DNA from: Streptomyces sp. ADI96-02 | GTDB lineage: Bacteria > Actinomycetota > Actinomycetes > Streptomycetales > Streptomycetaceae | Assembly (NCBI RefSeq): GCF_003846185.1 | Contig: NZ_ML123034.1 | Coordinates: 4,853,640 to 4,917,639, forward strand | DNA length: 64,000 nt | Reading direction: 5' to 3' | Shown: positions 44,057-52,226 of the stretch, piece after piece | How the letters are laid out: each line of letters starts with the position of its first letter | Position numbering within the stretch: the first letter of the stretch is position 1 | Made by a program: the position numbers and the translations under genes | The notes under the pieces: model-generated | Database searches by the model: none | What the model was told of the DNA's origin: nothing | Seen by the model: only the letters and a program-made list of their open reading frames with translations

Positions 44057-44983
44057 GTGCTGGGTCCCGTGATTCTCGCCGCGTCCCGCAGCGACAAGAT
44101 GCGCCGGTTCATCTCGGCCGCGCCCGGCACCAAGCAGGTCGTCGACCGCTTCATCGCCGGTGAGAGCGTCGACCAGGTCGTGCCGATCGTCGAGGACGCG
44201 GCCGGCAAGGGCCTGGAGGTCACCCTCGACGTCGTCGGCGAGGACATCACCACCCCCGCGCAGGCCGAGGCGGCCCGCGACGCCTATCTGGAGCTCGTCG
44301 AGCGGCTGAAGGTCCTGGACCTGGGCGTCCGCGCCGAGATGTCCGTCAAGCTCTCCATGTTCGGCCAGGCGCTGGAGGGCGGCCACGAGCTGGCCCTCGC
44401 CAACGTGCGCCCGGTCGTCGAGGCCGCCGCCGCCATCGGCACCACGGTCACCCTGGACGCCGAGGACCACACCACCCTCGACTCGATGTTCGCCATCCAC
44501 GAGGAGCTGCGGAAGGACTTCCCGCAGACCGGATGCGTCATCCAGTCCTACCTCTTCCGCACCGAGGCCGACGCCCGCCGCCTGGCCGCCGCCGGCAGCC
44601 GCGTCCGCATCGTGAAGGGCGCCTACAAGGAGCCCGCCTCGGTCGCGTACCAGAACAAGGCCGAGATCGACAAGGCGTACGTCCGCGTCACCCGGATCCT
44701 GATGGAGGGCGAGGGCTACCCGATGATCGGGTCGCACGACCCGCGCCTCATCGCCGTCGCGCAGGAGCTGGGCCGGCAGGCCGGGCGCAAACTGGACGAG
44801 TACGAGTTCCAGATGCTGTACGGCATCCGCAGCGACGAGCACGTCCGGCTCGCGGCCGAGGGCCACCGGATGCGCGTCTACACGGCGTACGGCACCGACT
44901 GGTACGGCTACTTCATGCGCCGCCTCGCGGAGAAGCCGGCCAACCTGCTGTTCTTCGCCCGCTCCGTCCTCACCAAGGGCTGA
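44057..44983 (+). CDS. pruB: Proline dehydrogenase
   Basis: A 308-residue monofunctional flavoenzyme that oxidises proline to pyrroline-5-carboxylate and passes electrons to the respiratory chain. The barrel shows the family motifs VTLDAEDHTT, CVIQSYLFRTEADARRLAAAGSRVRIVKGAYKEP, MIGSHDPRLIAVAQEL and the EYEFQMLYGIRSD...RVYTAYGTDWYGYFMRRLAEKPAN end. GTG 44057 follows GTGGAGG at six bases. The P5C dehydrogenase gene follows after 64 bases, so the two form a proline-to-glutamate unit. The symbol follows mycobacterial usage. Confidence 0.94.
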   Translation: MLGPVILAASRSDKMRRFISAAPGTKQVVDRFIAGESVDQVVPIVEDAAGKGLEVTLDVVGEDITTPAQAEAARDAYLELVERLKVLDLGVRAEMSVKLSMFGQALEGGHELALANVRPVVEAAAAIGTTVTLDAEDHTTLDSMFAIHEELRKDFPQTGCVIQSYLFRTEADARRLAAAGSRVRIVKGAYKEPASVAYQNKAEIDKAYVRVTRILMEGEGYPMIGSHDPRLIAVAQELGRQAGRKLDEYEFQMLYGIRSDEHVRLAAEGHRMRVYTAYGTDWYGYFMRRLAEKPANLLFFARSVLTKG

Positions 44984-45047
44984 GAACCGGGGCGCGAGAA
45001 CCCCCGCCGATCCCCATCCACGCCGACACCAAGGAGACAAGGCACTC

Positions 45048-46679
45048 ATGGACGCTGTGACCCAGGTCCCCGCTCCGGTCAACGAGCCGGTCCGCTCCTA
45101 CGCCCCGGGCTCCCCGGAGCGCGCCCGCCTGGAGGCGAAGCTCAAGGAGCTCAGCCAGAACCCGATCGACCTGCCGATGACCATCGGCGGCGAGAAGCGG
45201 ATGGGCGCGGGCGAGCGCGTCGACGTCGTCCAGCCGCACAACCACCGCTCCGTCATCGGCACCTTCGCCGGCGCCACCGAGCAGGACGCCCAGGACGCCA
45301 TCGACGCGGCCCTCGCCGCCGCTCCGGCCTGGCGCGCGATGTCCTTCGACGACCGCGCGGCGATCATCCTGCGCGCGGCCGAGCTGCTGTCCGGCCCGTG
45401 GCGCGAGACGCTGGCCGCCTCCACCATGCTGGGCCAGTCCAAAACCGCCCAGCAGGCCGAGATCGACACGCCCTGCGAGCTCGTCGACTTCTGGCGCTTC
45501 AACGTGCACTACGCGCGCCAGATCCTCGCCGAGCAGCCCCCGGCCAACTCCCCGGGCGTGTGGAACCGCATGGACCACCGCCCGCTGGAGGGCTTCGTCT
45601 ACGCGATCACGCCGTTCAACTTCACGGCCATCGCGGGCAACCTGCCGACCGCCCCGGCCCTGATGGGCAACGTCGTCGTGTGGAAGCCGTCCCCGACGCA
45701 GACCCACGCCGCCGTGCTGCTGATGCGGCTGCTGGAGGAGGCCGGTCTGCCCAAGGGCGTCATCAACCTGGTCACCGGCGACGGCATCGCGGTCTCCGAG
45801 GTGGCCCTCAACCACCGCGACCTGGCCGGCATCCACTTCACCGGCTCGACCCCCACCTTCCAGCACCTGTGGAAGACGGTCGGCAACAACATCGCCAACT
45901 ACCGCACCTACCCGCGGCTCGTCGGCGAGACCGGCGGCAAGGACTTCGTCGTCGTGCACCCGAGCGCCGACCGCGCCGTGCTGAAGACCGCGCTGACCCG
46001 CGGCTCCTTCGAGTACCAGGGCCAGAAGTGCTCGGCGTCCTCCCGGGCGTACGTCCCGGCCTCCATCTGGAACTCCGGTTTCAAGGAGGAGTTCGCGGCC
46101 GAGGTCGACTCCATCACGATGGGCGACGTCACCGACCTGTCGAACTTCATCGGGGCCGTCATCGACGAGCGTTCGTTCGCCAAGAACAAGGCCGCGATCG
46201 ACCGCGCGACGTCCGACCCGGCGTGCCGGATCGTCGCGGGCGGCACCTACGACGACTCGGTGGGCTACTTCGTCCGCCCGACCGTCATCGAGTGCTCCGA
46301 CCCCGAGAACGAGGTCTTCACGACCGAGTACTTCGGTCCGATCCTCGCGATCCACGTGTACGAGGACGAGAAGTACGACGCGATGCTGGAGCAGATGGAG
46401 TCGGTCTCCGACTACGCGCTCACCGGCTCGGTCATCGCGGGCGACCGCGCCGCCGCCGCGTACACGATGGAGAAGCTGCGCTACGCCGCGGGCAACTTCT
46501 ACATCAACGACAAGTCGACCGGCGCCGTCGTCGGCCAGCAGCCCTTCGGCGGCGGCCGTGCCTCCGGCACCAACGACAAGGCGGGCGCTCCGCAGAACCT
46601 CCAGCGCTGGACCCTGACCCGGGCCATCAAGGAGACGCTGGTCGCGCCGACCGACTACACCTACCCGCACCAGGGCTGA
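45048..46679 (+). CDS. pruA: L-glutamate gamma-semialdehyde (P5C) dehydrogenase
   Basis: A 543-residue NAD-dependent aldehyde dehydrogenase that completes proline breakdown to glutamate. The catalytic cysteine is C328 in EYQGQKCSASSRAYVP; the general-base region is GETGGKDFVVVHP; GFVYAITPFNFTAIAGNLPTAPALMGNVVVWKPS is the cofactor region. ATG 45048 follows AAGGAGA. It is the second gene after pruB and ends at a strong stem-loop. Confidence 0.95.
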   Translation: MDAVTQVPAPVNEPVRSYAPGSPERARLEAKLKELSQNPIDLPMTIGGEKRMGAGERVDVVQPHNHRSVIGTFAGATEQDAQDAIDAALAAAPAWRAMSFDDRAAIILRAAELLSGPWRETLAASTMLGQSKTAQQAEIDTPCELVDFWRFNVHYARQILAEQPPANSPGVWNRMDHRPLEGFVYAITPFNFTAIAGNLPTAPALMGNVVVWKPSPTQTHAAVLLMRLLEEAGLPKGVINLVTGDGIAVSEVALNHRDLAGIHFTGSTPTFQHLWKTVGNNIANYRTYPRLVGETGGKDFVVVHPSADRAVLKTALTRGSFEYQGQKCSASSRAYVPASIWNSGFKEEFAAEVDSITMGDVTDLSNFIGAVIDERSFAKNKAAIDRATSDPACRIVAGGTYDDSVGYFVRPTVIECSDPENEVFTTEYFGPILAIHVYEDEKYDAMLEQMESVSDYALTGSVIAGDRAAAAYTMEKLRYAAGNFYINDKSTGAVVGQQPFGGGRASGTNDKAGAPQNLQRWTLTRAIKETLVAPTDYTYPHQG

Positions 46680-46727
46680 CGCCCGCGCCCGGGGTGCCGC
46701 AGCACGCCGCCCCGGGCCCGCCGAGCA

Positions 46728-46765
46728 CCGCCCCCCGACCGGCCCCCCTGCCGGCCGGGGGGCGG
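46728..46765 (+). terminator. Terminator after the proline genes
   Basis: A 16-base stem with one mismatch (arms 46728-46743 and 46750-46765) and a 6-base loop is followed by TTT. It lies 49 bases after the pruA stop. Confidence 0.75.
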
Positions 46766-46858
46766 TTTCCATGGGGCCGGAGGTCGCTCGGGAGGCCGGG
46801 GGAGGACCCGGGAGGCCCTGGGGGCCGCTCGGGAAGGCGTGCGGCAAGGCACGCGGTC

Positions 46859-46887
46859 TTGTGGTCTAGGTAATGAGCATGTCAAAT
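46859..46887 (+). promoter_or_regulatory. Candidate promoter of the S1 protease gene
   Basis: TTGTGG (46859-46864) and TCAAAT (46882-46887) are spaced by 17 bases in an unusually AT-rich stretch before the protease gene. Confidence 0.4.
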
Positions 46888-46932
46888 TTCTGCTCGGAAC
46901 GTCCCCCACGTCCTCCGAGTAGGAGTCCCCCC

Positions 46933-48027
46933 ATGAGACGCAACTCCCGTGCCCGCCTCGGTGTTTCCCTGCTCCTCGTCGCCGGCGCCCTCGGCCTCGG
47001 CGCCACCCCCGCCACCGCCGCCGAAGCCCCCGACTCCGCCGCCCCCGCCCTCTCGGCCGTCCCCGCTCCCTCGGCCGTCCCCGCGCCCGCCGCGTACGCG
47101 CTCGACGCCGCCGTCGAACGCAGGCTCGGCGCGGGAACCGCCGGGAGCTACCTCGACCGCGCCACCGGCGAGCTGGTCGTCACCGTCACCACCGACCGCG
47201 CCGAGAAGGAGGCCCGTGCCGCCGGGGCCGCCGTGCGCCGGGTGGCCCGCAGCGCCGCCCAGCTCGCCGCCGCGATGGACGTCCTGGAGGCCGAGGCGAA
47301 GATCACCGGCACCTCCTGGGGCGTCGACCCGCGCACCAACCAGGTCGCCGTCGAGGCCGACTCCTCCGTCTCCGCCCGGGAGATGGCCCGTCTCGACGCC
47401 GTCGCCGAACGGCTCGGCGGCGCGGTCGCCGTCGAGCGCGTCCCCGGCGTCTTCCAGCGCGAGGTGCTGGGCGGCGGCGCGATCTACGGCGGCGGCAGCC
47501 GCTGCTCGGCCGCCTTCAACGTCACCAAGGGCGGGGCCCGTTACTTCGTGACCGCCGGGCACTGCACCAACCTCTCCGCCAACTGGTCGGCCGCCTCCGG
47601 CGGTCCGGTCGTCGGCGTCCGGGAGGGCACCAGCTTCCCGACCAACGACTACGGCATCGTCCGCTACACCGACGGCTCCTCGCCCGCCGGCACGGTCGAC
47701 CTCCACAACGGCGGCAGCCAGGAGATCTCCTCCGCCGCCGACGCGGTGGTGGGCCAGGCCATCCGCAAGAGCGGATCGACGACGAAGGTGACCAGCGGCA
47801 CCGTCACGGCCGTGAACGTCACCGTCAACTACGGCGACGGGCCGGTCTACAACATGGTCCGCACCACCGCCTGCTCCGCGGGCGGCGACAGCGGCGGAGC
47901 GCACTTCGCCGGAACCGTCGCCCTCGGCATCCACTCGGGCAGCTCCGGCTGCACCGGCACCAGCGGCTCCGCCATCCACCAGCCGGTCAAGGAAGCCCTG
48001 GCCGCCTACGGCGTCACCGTGTACTGA
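46933..48027 (+). CDS. Secreted streptogrisin-like S1 serine protease
   Basis: A 364-residue preproenzyme of the alpha-lytic/streptogrisin group. A signal peptide (about 1-33, ending in ATA-type sites of GATPATAAEA) is followed by a propeptide to about residue 180 that folds the enzyme and is then removed. The mature domain starts near IYGGGSRCSAAFN. The catalytic triad is His210 in VTAGHC, Asp239 in TNDYGIVRY and Ser320 in GGDSGGAHFAG. Cysteines flank the active histidine and the C terminus as in streptogrisins. ATG 46933 follows AGTAGGAGT; an ATG at 46873 would add 20 residues ahead of the signal. Substrates are extracellular proteins. Confidence 0.94.
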   Translation: MRRNSRARLGVSLLLVAGALGLGATPATAAEAPDSAAPALSAVPAPSAVPAPAAYALDAAVERRLGAGTAGSYLDRATGELVVTVTTDRAEKEARAAGAAVRRVARSAAQLAAAMDVLEAEAKITGTSWGVDPRTNQVAVEADSSVSAREMARLDAVAERLGGAVAVERVPGVFQREVLGGGAIYGGGSRCSAAFNVTKGGARYFVTAGHCTNLSANWSAASGGPVVGVREGTSFPTNDYGIVRYTDGSSPAGTVDLHNGGSQEISSAADAVVGQAIRKSGSTTKVTSGTVTAVNVTVNYGDGPVYNMVRTTACSAGGDSGGAHFAGTVALGIHSGSSGCTGTSGSAIHQPVKEALAAYGVTVY

Positions 48028-48053
48028 GCCCCGCGCCGCCGCACCGACCCGGC

Positions 48054-48090
48054 GCCCGCCCGGACCCCGCGCCACCCGGTCCGGGCGGGC
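48054..48090 (+). terminator. Terminator after the protease gene
   Basis: A perfect 13-base stem (GCCCGCCCGGACC and complement) with an 11-base loop begins 26 bases after the protease stop. Confidence 0.7.
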
Positions 48091-48169
48091 CCGCCCGTGC
48101 CCCGCCCGGGAACGCCCCGCCCGGGAAACGCGTCGACGCGGCCGGCCGGGGGCTGGAAGGCTGGGCTCC

Positions 48170-48745
48170 ATGACCGAGTCCCCTGACGTCCGCACCGCCC
48201 CCGCCCGCGACGTCCGCACCGTTCCCACCCACGAACTGACCGCGCCCGAGCGCGACGAGATCCGCGCCCTGCTCGACACCGCCTTCGACGGCGACTTCGG
48301 CGAGGAGGACTGGGAGCACTGCCTCGGTGGCGTGCACGCCCTGGTGCGCGGGGCCGACGGAGTGCTGATCGCCCACGGCAGCGTCGTCCAGCGCCGGGTG
48401 CTCCACGCGGACCGCTCCTACCGGGCCGGATACGTCGAAGGCGTCGCCGTCCGCGCCGACCACCGCCGCGCGGGGCTCGGCGGCCGGGTGATGGCCGCGC
48501 TGGAACGCGTCGTCGACGGGGCGTACGACTTCGGGGCGTTGTCGGCCTCCGCGGCGGGCGCGGCGCTCTACGCGGGCCGCGGCTGGCGGATCTGGCCGGG
48601 CCGGCTCGTCGCCCTCGGCCCGCACGGGCCCGTTCCGCTGCCGGAGGAGGAGGGCACCACCTACGTCCGCGCCGCCGCCGGCCGTCCGCTTCCCTCGGCC
48701 GATCGACCGCTCGCCTTCGACTGGCGCGACGGCGATCTGCTCTGA
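48170..48745 (+). CDS. GNAT acetyltransferase resembling AAC(2')
   Basis: A 191-residue GNAT protein. The acetyl-CoA site is YVEGVAVRADHRRAGLGGRVMAALERVV. The continuation DFGALSASAAGAALYAGRGWRIWPGRLVAL, with PEEEGTTYV near the end, follows the pattern I remember for aminoglycoside 2'-N-acetyltransferases of mycobacteria and streptomycetes. The N-terminal TVPTHELTAPERDEIRALLDTAFDGDFGEEDWEHCLGG also fits. Whether it acts on an aminoglycoside, a peptide or another amine cannot be told. It is a single gene flanked by the protease and an intergenic region. Confidence 0.75.
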   Translation: MTESPDVRTAPARDVRTVPTHELTAPERDEIRALLDTAFDGDFGEEDWEHCLGGVHALVRGADGVLIAHGSVVQRRVLHADRSYRAGYVEGVAVRADHRRAGLGGRVMAALERVVDGAYDFGALSASAAGAALYAGRGWRIWPGRLVALGPHGPVPLPEEEGTTYVRAAAGRPLPSADRPLAFDWRDGDLL

Positions 48746-49196
48746 GAGCACCGCTCTCGGCCCGGCGGACCCCGGCCGGACCCCGGCAGCGGCCCGAACG
48801 GCCCGAACAGCCCGGACACCGCCTCTGGCCAGGGAGGAAGGTGGAGGGAAGGGCTTCGCACGGAGTCTGATCCGGAGACCGCGCGAACACGGCGTGACAT
48901 CGATCGTCTCAGATAGTAGGAAGTCCGAGTAACTGTGGAGACAGAGCGGCCCGACTGCCTTAGCGTGGAATGAGCCGAACGAATCGCTCGAACCAGCGAC
49001 TGGCGGTCGCGGGCGCACGTCCCGAAGCAGGCAATCCCTGCGGCGTACGCTCCCCGCCCCTTCCGGCGCCTCGAAATCCCGATCCCGATTCTCGACACCG
49101 TGATGCCCGCAAGCGCCGCGCCCGTTCACCCGGCCGCAGCCCGCGCTCCGCGTCCCGGTCTCGTACATCCACGCGATCTCCAGGAGTCGATCCATC
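48746..49196. other. 451-base region without a recognisable protein gene
   Basis: The stretch 48890-48970 is markedly less GC-rich than its surroundings, and contains CAGATAGTAGGAAGTCCGAG and a -10-like TTAGCGT at 48960-48966. This suggests a promoter with a long leader (about 220 bases) for the 42-residue gene at 49197, or a small RNA. Several frames are open, but their translations are Arg/Pro/Ser-rich and give no family match. No known riboswitch was recognised. Confidence 0.4.
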
Positions 49197-49325
49197 ATGG
49201 CCCAGACCACTGCTCGCCGCGTCCGTCACGCCGCCCGTCAGGCCGAGTCGGAGCGCAAGAACGCCGCCGCCGCGCTCCAGCGCGCCCTCGACCGCCGGGA
49301 CAACGGCGGTTCCACCGGCCACTGA
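49197..49325 (+). CDS. Small basic helical protein (42 residues)
   Basis: A short gene encoding MAQTTARRVRHAARQAESER followed by a charged alanine-rich helix and a flexible GGSTGH tail. The sequence looks like one amphipathic helix with many Arg and Ala. The codon pattern (third-position GC) and an AGGAG ten bases before the ATG support it as real. I have an impression of similar short proteins in streptomycetes. The function is unknown. Confidence 0.6.
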   Translation: MAQTTARRVRHAARQAESERKNAAAALQRALDRRDNGGSTGH

Positions 49326-49451
49326 GCCGCCCGCCGCACCCGCCGCCCGCACCCGCCGCCCGCAGCCGGGCCCCAGCCGCAAGCACCCGGCGGGCCCGGG
49401 TGCGGCCCCGCGCCCGCGACCAACCCGCCGCCGTACGCCGCTCCGCCCCTC

Positions 49452-49484
49452 GGTACGTCCGTATGGTCGGTACGTCCGTATGGT
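49452..49484. repeat. Two direct 16-base repeats upstream of leuB
   Basis: GGTACGTCCGTATGGT occurs at 49452-49467 and again at 49469-49484, with one base between (period 17). They lie 46 bases before leuB and just upstream of its probable promoter, so they may be regulator-binding sites. Confidence 0.55.
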
Positions 49485-49517
49485 GGACAACGGATGTCAT
49501 GGGGTGGGACGCACCGT

Positions 49518-49523
49518 TAGGCT
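49518..49523 (+). promoter_or_regulatory. Candidate -10 box TAGGCT of leuB
   Basis: TAGGCT ends six bases before the leuB ATG, implying a leaderless mRNA. The same spacing is seen before the MetE-like gene at 9107. Confidence 0.5.
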
Positions 49524-49529
49524 TCCGGC

Positions 49530-50573
49530 ATGTCTCGCAGCATCGATCTCGCAGTGATCCCCGGTGACGGAATCGGCCCGGAAGTCGTGGCCCAGGGTCT
49601 CAAGGTCCTCAACGCCGTCCTCCCGCAGGACGTGAAGCTGGAGACCAAGGAGTACGACCTCGGGGCCCAGCGATGGCACCGCACCGGCGACACCCTCCCG
49701 GACGCGGAGCTGGAGGCGCTGCGGAACCACGACGCCCTCCTCCTCGGCGCGATCGGCGACCCGTCCGTACCCTCCGGCGTCCTGGAGCGCGGGCTGCTGC
49801 TGAAGCTGCGCTTCGCCTTCGACCACTTCATCAACCTGCGCCCCTCGAAGCTGTTCCCGAACACCGCGACCCCGCTCGCCGGCCGCCCCGACATCGACTT
49901 CGTCGTGGTCCGCGAAGGCACCGAGGGCCCGTACACCGGCAACGGCGGCTCGCTGCGGACCGGCACGCCCGCCGAGGTCGCCACCGAGGTCAGCGTCAAC
50001 ACCGCCTACGGCGTCGAGCGCGTCGTGCGGGACGCCTTCGAGCGCGCCGCCGCCCGCCCGCGCAAGAAGCTGACGCTGGTCCACAAGAACAACGTCCTCG
50101 TCTACGCCGGCCACCTGTGGAAGAACACCTTCGACCGGGTCGCCGCCGAATACCCGCAGGTGAGCACCGACTACCTGCACGTCGACGCCGCGACGATCTT
50201 CTTCGTCACCCAGCCGGAGCGCTTCGACGTCATCGTCACCGACAACCTCTTCGGCGACATCCTCACCGACCTCGCCGCCGCCGTGACCGGCGGCATCGGC
50301 CTGGCGGCCTCCGGCAACGTCAACCCGACGGGCGCCTTCCCGTCGATGTTCGAGCCGGTCCACGGCTCCGCCCCGGACATCGCCGGACAGGGCAAGGCCG
50401 ACCCGACGGCCACGATCCTCTCCGTCGCCCTCCTGCTGCGCCACCTCGGATACGAGGCCGAGGCCGCCCGCGTCGAGGACGCCGTCTCCGCCGACCTCGC
50501 GGAGCGCGACGGGAGCACCACGCGTACGACCGACGAGATCGGCGACGCGCTCGCGGTACGCGTAGCGGGCTGA
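49530..50573 (+). CDS. leuB: 3-isopropylmalate dehydrogenase
   Basis: A 347-residue NAD-dependent enzyme that oxidises and decarboxylates 3-isopropylmalate in leucine synthesis. Motifs: LAVIPGDGIGPEVV at the start, LRFAFDHFINLRPSKLFP with the substrate arginines, VVREGTEGPYTGNGG, the catalytic Lys in VHKNNVL, the metal aspartates in VTDNLFGDILTDLAA and EPVHGSAPDIAGQGKADPTATILS. It belongs to the shorter actinobacterial type. It ends at a strong stem-loop; ilvE follows separately. Confidence 0.96.
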   Translation: MSRSIDLAVIPGDGIGPEVVAQGLKVLNAVLPQDVKLETKEYDLGAQRWHRTGDTLPDAELEALRNHDALLLGAIGDPSVPSGVLERGLLLKLRFAFDHFINLRPSKLFPNTATPLAGRPDIDFVVVREGTEGPYTGNGGSLRTGTPAEVATEVSVNTAYGVERVVRDAFERAAARPRKKLTLVHKNNVLVYAGHLWKNTFDRVAAEYPQVSTDYLHVDAATIFFVTQPERFDVIVTDNLFGDILTDLAAAVTGGIGLAASGNVNPTGAFPSMFEPVHGSAPDIAGQGKADPTATILSVALLLRHLGYEAEAARVEDAVSADLAERDGSTTRTTDEIGDALAVRVAG

Positions 50574-50589
50574 CCCGACGACTAACTTC

Positions 50590-50623
50590 GAAGCCGCCGG
50601 GTCGCACAGGACCCGGCGGCTTC
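50590..50623 (+). terminator. Terminator after leuB
   Basis: A perfect 14-base stem (GAAGCCGCCGGGTC and complement) with loop GCACAG begins 17 bases after the leuB stop. Confidence 0.75.
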
Positions 50624-50698
50624 ACCTGTGCGGCCCCGGGTGCCACCATCGACCCCTGGACCGCATTCACCCCGTTTCGTGCACGGCCCCCCGCAAGT

Positions 50699-50704
50699 GA
50701 TAAT
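50699..50704 (+). promoter_or_regulatory. Candidate -10 box GATAAT of ilvE
   Basis: GATAAT lies 123 bases before ilvE. It is the closest match to TATAAT in this gap. A 14-base perfect palindrome, CTCGGACGTCCGAG, sits downstream at 50734-50747 within the presumed leader. Confidence 0.4.
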
Positions 50705-50826
50705 CGAACGCGGGGCCGTGGCTCGTGGCAAAGCTCGGACGTCCGAGGACCTGACCGGACAACGTCGGGCCGGAGCGGACGTGAGCGCGGTCCATCACAT
50801 ACAAGACCGGTGAAGGACACGCACTC

Positions 50827-51930
50827 ATGACGACGCCCACGATCGAGCTCAAGCCTTCCTCGAACCCGCTGTCCGCCGCGGAGCGCGAGGCGATCCTGGC
50901 CAACCCCGGATTCGGCCGGCACTTCACCGACCACATGGTGACGATCCGCTGGACCGAGGGCCGCGGCTGGCACGACGCCCAGCTGGTCCCGTACGGTCCG
51001 CTGTCGCTGGACCCCGCCAACATGACCCTGCACTACGCGCAGGAGATCTTCGAGGGGCTGAAGGCCTACCGGCAGCCCGACGGCTCGGTCGCCTCCTTCC
51101 GCCCGGACGCCAACGCGCGGCGCTTCCAGCGCTCGGCGGCACGGCTCGCGATGCCCGAACTGCCCGTCGAGACGTTCGTCGCCGCCTGCGACGCCCTGGT
51201 CCGGCAGGACGAGGCGTGGGTCCCCGCGCACGGCGGCGAGGAATCCCTCTACCTGCGGCCGTTCATGATCGCGACCGAGGTCGGCCTCGGTGTGAGGCCG
51301 GCCAACGAATACCTCTTCCTGGTCATCGCCTCGCCCGCGGGCGCCTACTTCCCCGGCGGCGTCAAGCCCGTCTCCATCTGGCTCTCCCAGGACCGCGTCC
51401 GCGCCGTCCCGGGCGGCATGGGCGACGCCAAGACCGGCGGCAACTACGCCGCCTCCCTCCTCGCCCAGGCCGAGGCCGCCGCCCACGGCTGCGCCCAGGT
51501 CGCCTACCTCGACGCCGTCGAGCACAAGTGGGTCGAGGAACTGGGCGGCATGAACCTCTACTTCGTGTACGCCCAGGAGGACGGCTCGAAGAAGATCGTC
51601 ACCCCGGCCCTGACCGGCTCGCTGCTCGCGGGCGTGACCCGCGACTCGCTGCTCGCGGTCGCCGGCGACCTCGGCTACGGCTCAGAAGAGGGCCGCGTCT
51701 CCATCGACCAGTGGCGCGACGACACCGCGAGCGGCACGCTCACCGAGGTCTTCGCCTGCGGCACCGCCGCCGTCATCACGCCCGTCGGCCTCGTGAAGTC
51801 CGCGGACGGCGAGTGGACCCAGGGCGACGGCACGCCCGGCGAGGTCACGAGCAGGCTGCGCGAGCGGCTGCTGGACATCCAGCGGGGTGTGGCCGAGGAC
51901 ACCCACGGCTGGATGCACCCGCTCGGCTAG
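50827..51930 (+). CDS. ilvE: Branched-chain amino acid aminotransferase
   Basis: A 367-residue class IV PLP aminotransferase for the final step to isoleucine, leucine and valine. It shows MTLHYAQEIFEGLKAYRQPDGSVASFRPDANARRFQRSAARLAMP, the PLP lysine in GDAKTGGNYAASL, EELGGMNLYFVY, and the phosphate-binding loop LTGSLLAGVTRDSLL plus EVFACGTAAVITPV. ATG 50827 follows TGAAGGA. It stands alone after leuB. Confidence 0.96.
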   Translation: MTTPTIELKPSSNPLSAAEREAILANPGFGRHFTDHMVTIRWTEGRGWHDAQLVPYGPLSLDPANMTLHYAQEIFEGLKAYRQPDGSVASFRPDANARRFQRSAARLAMPELPVETFVAACDALVRQDEAWVPAHGGEESLYLRPFMIATEVGLGVRPANEYLFLVIASPAGAYFPGGVKPVSIWLSQDRVRAVPGGMGDAKTGGNYAASLLAQAEAAAHGCAQVAYLDAVEHKWVEELGGMNLYFVYAQEDGSKKIVTPALTGSLLAGVTRDSLLAVAGDLGYGSEEGRVSIDQWRDDTASGTLTEVFACGTAAVITPVGLVKSADGEWTQGDGTPGEVTSRLRERLLDIQRGVAEDTHGWMHPLG

Positions 51931-52080
51931 GGCTTGTTCGGTCGAGCAGGCGAACACTCCGCCCCCGGGTCGTGATCCGGAGATGGCGCGGGGTGATCCG
52001 AGCGCTGCCGAGCGGGAACGGCTACGGCCGTTTCCGCCGGTCGGCGGCCGAAGTTCCCGCCCGGCCGCCTTCCCCACGGC

Positions 52081-52126
52081 ACATCCGGATCGTGCACCGC
52101 CAGACATCCGGATCGTGCACCGCCAG
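52081..52126. repeat. Perfect 23-base tandem duplication
   Basis: The 23 bases at 52081-52103 are repeated exactly at 52104-52126 in the 296-base gap after ilvE. The gap holds no supported gene. Its other feature is a weak TGTTCG/CGAACA stem at 51935-51956 that could end ilvE transcription. The duplication looks recent because it has no mismatches. Confidence 0.6.
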
Positions 52127-52226
52127 CGCCGGGCTCACGACCTCCGCCGGCGGAATACCTGGTGAACGAGGCCAATCGGCCATGAGGCGGAGTTTGGACC
52201 TTCGGCGACGGGGCGCGTGGCGCTGT

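Noticed and set aside
48890..49196. A known riboswitch class in the region before the 42-residue gene
   Set aside because: I could not match the conserved core of any riboswitch I know (such as ydaO, cobalamin, SAM or TPP).
50699..50813. A leader peptide for ilvE starting GTG ATA ATC
   Set aside because: The frame runs 38 codons with only two Ile codons at its start, has no ribosome binding site, and no T-run terminator follows, unlike the ilv and cimA leaders.
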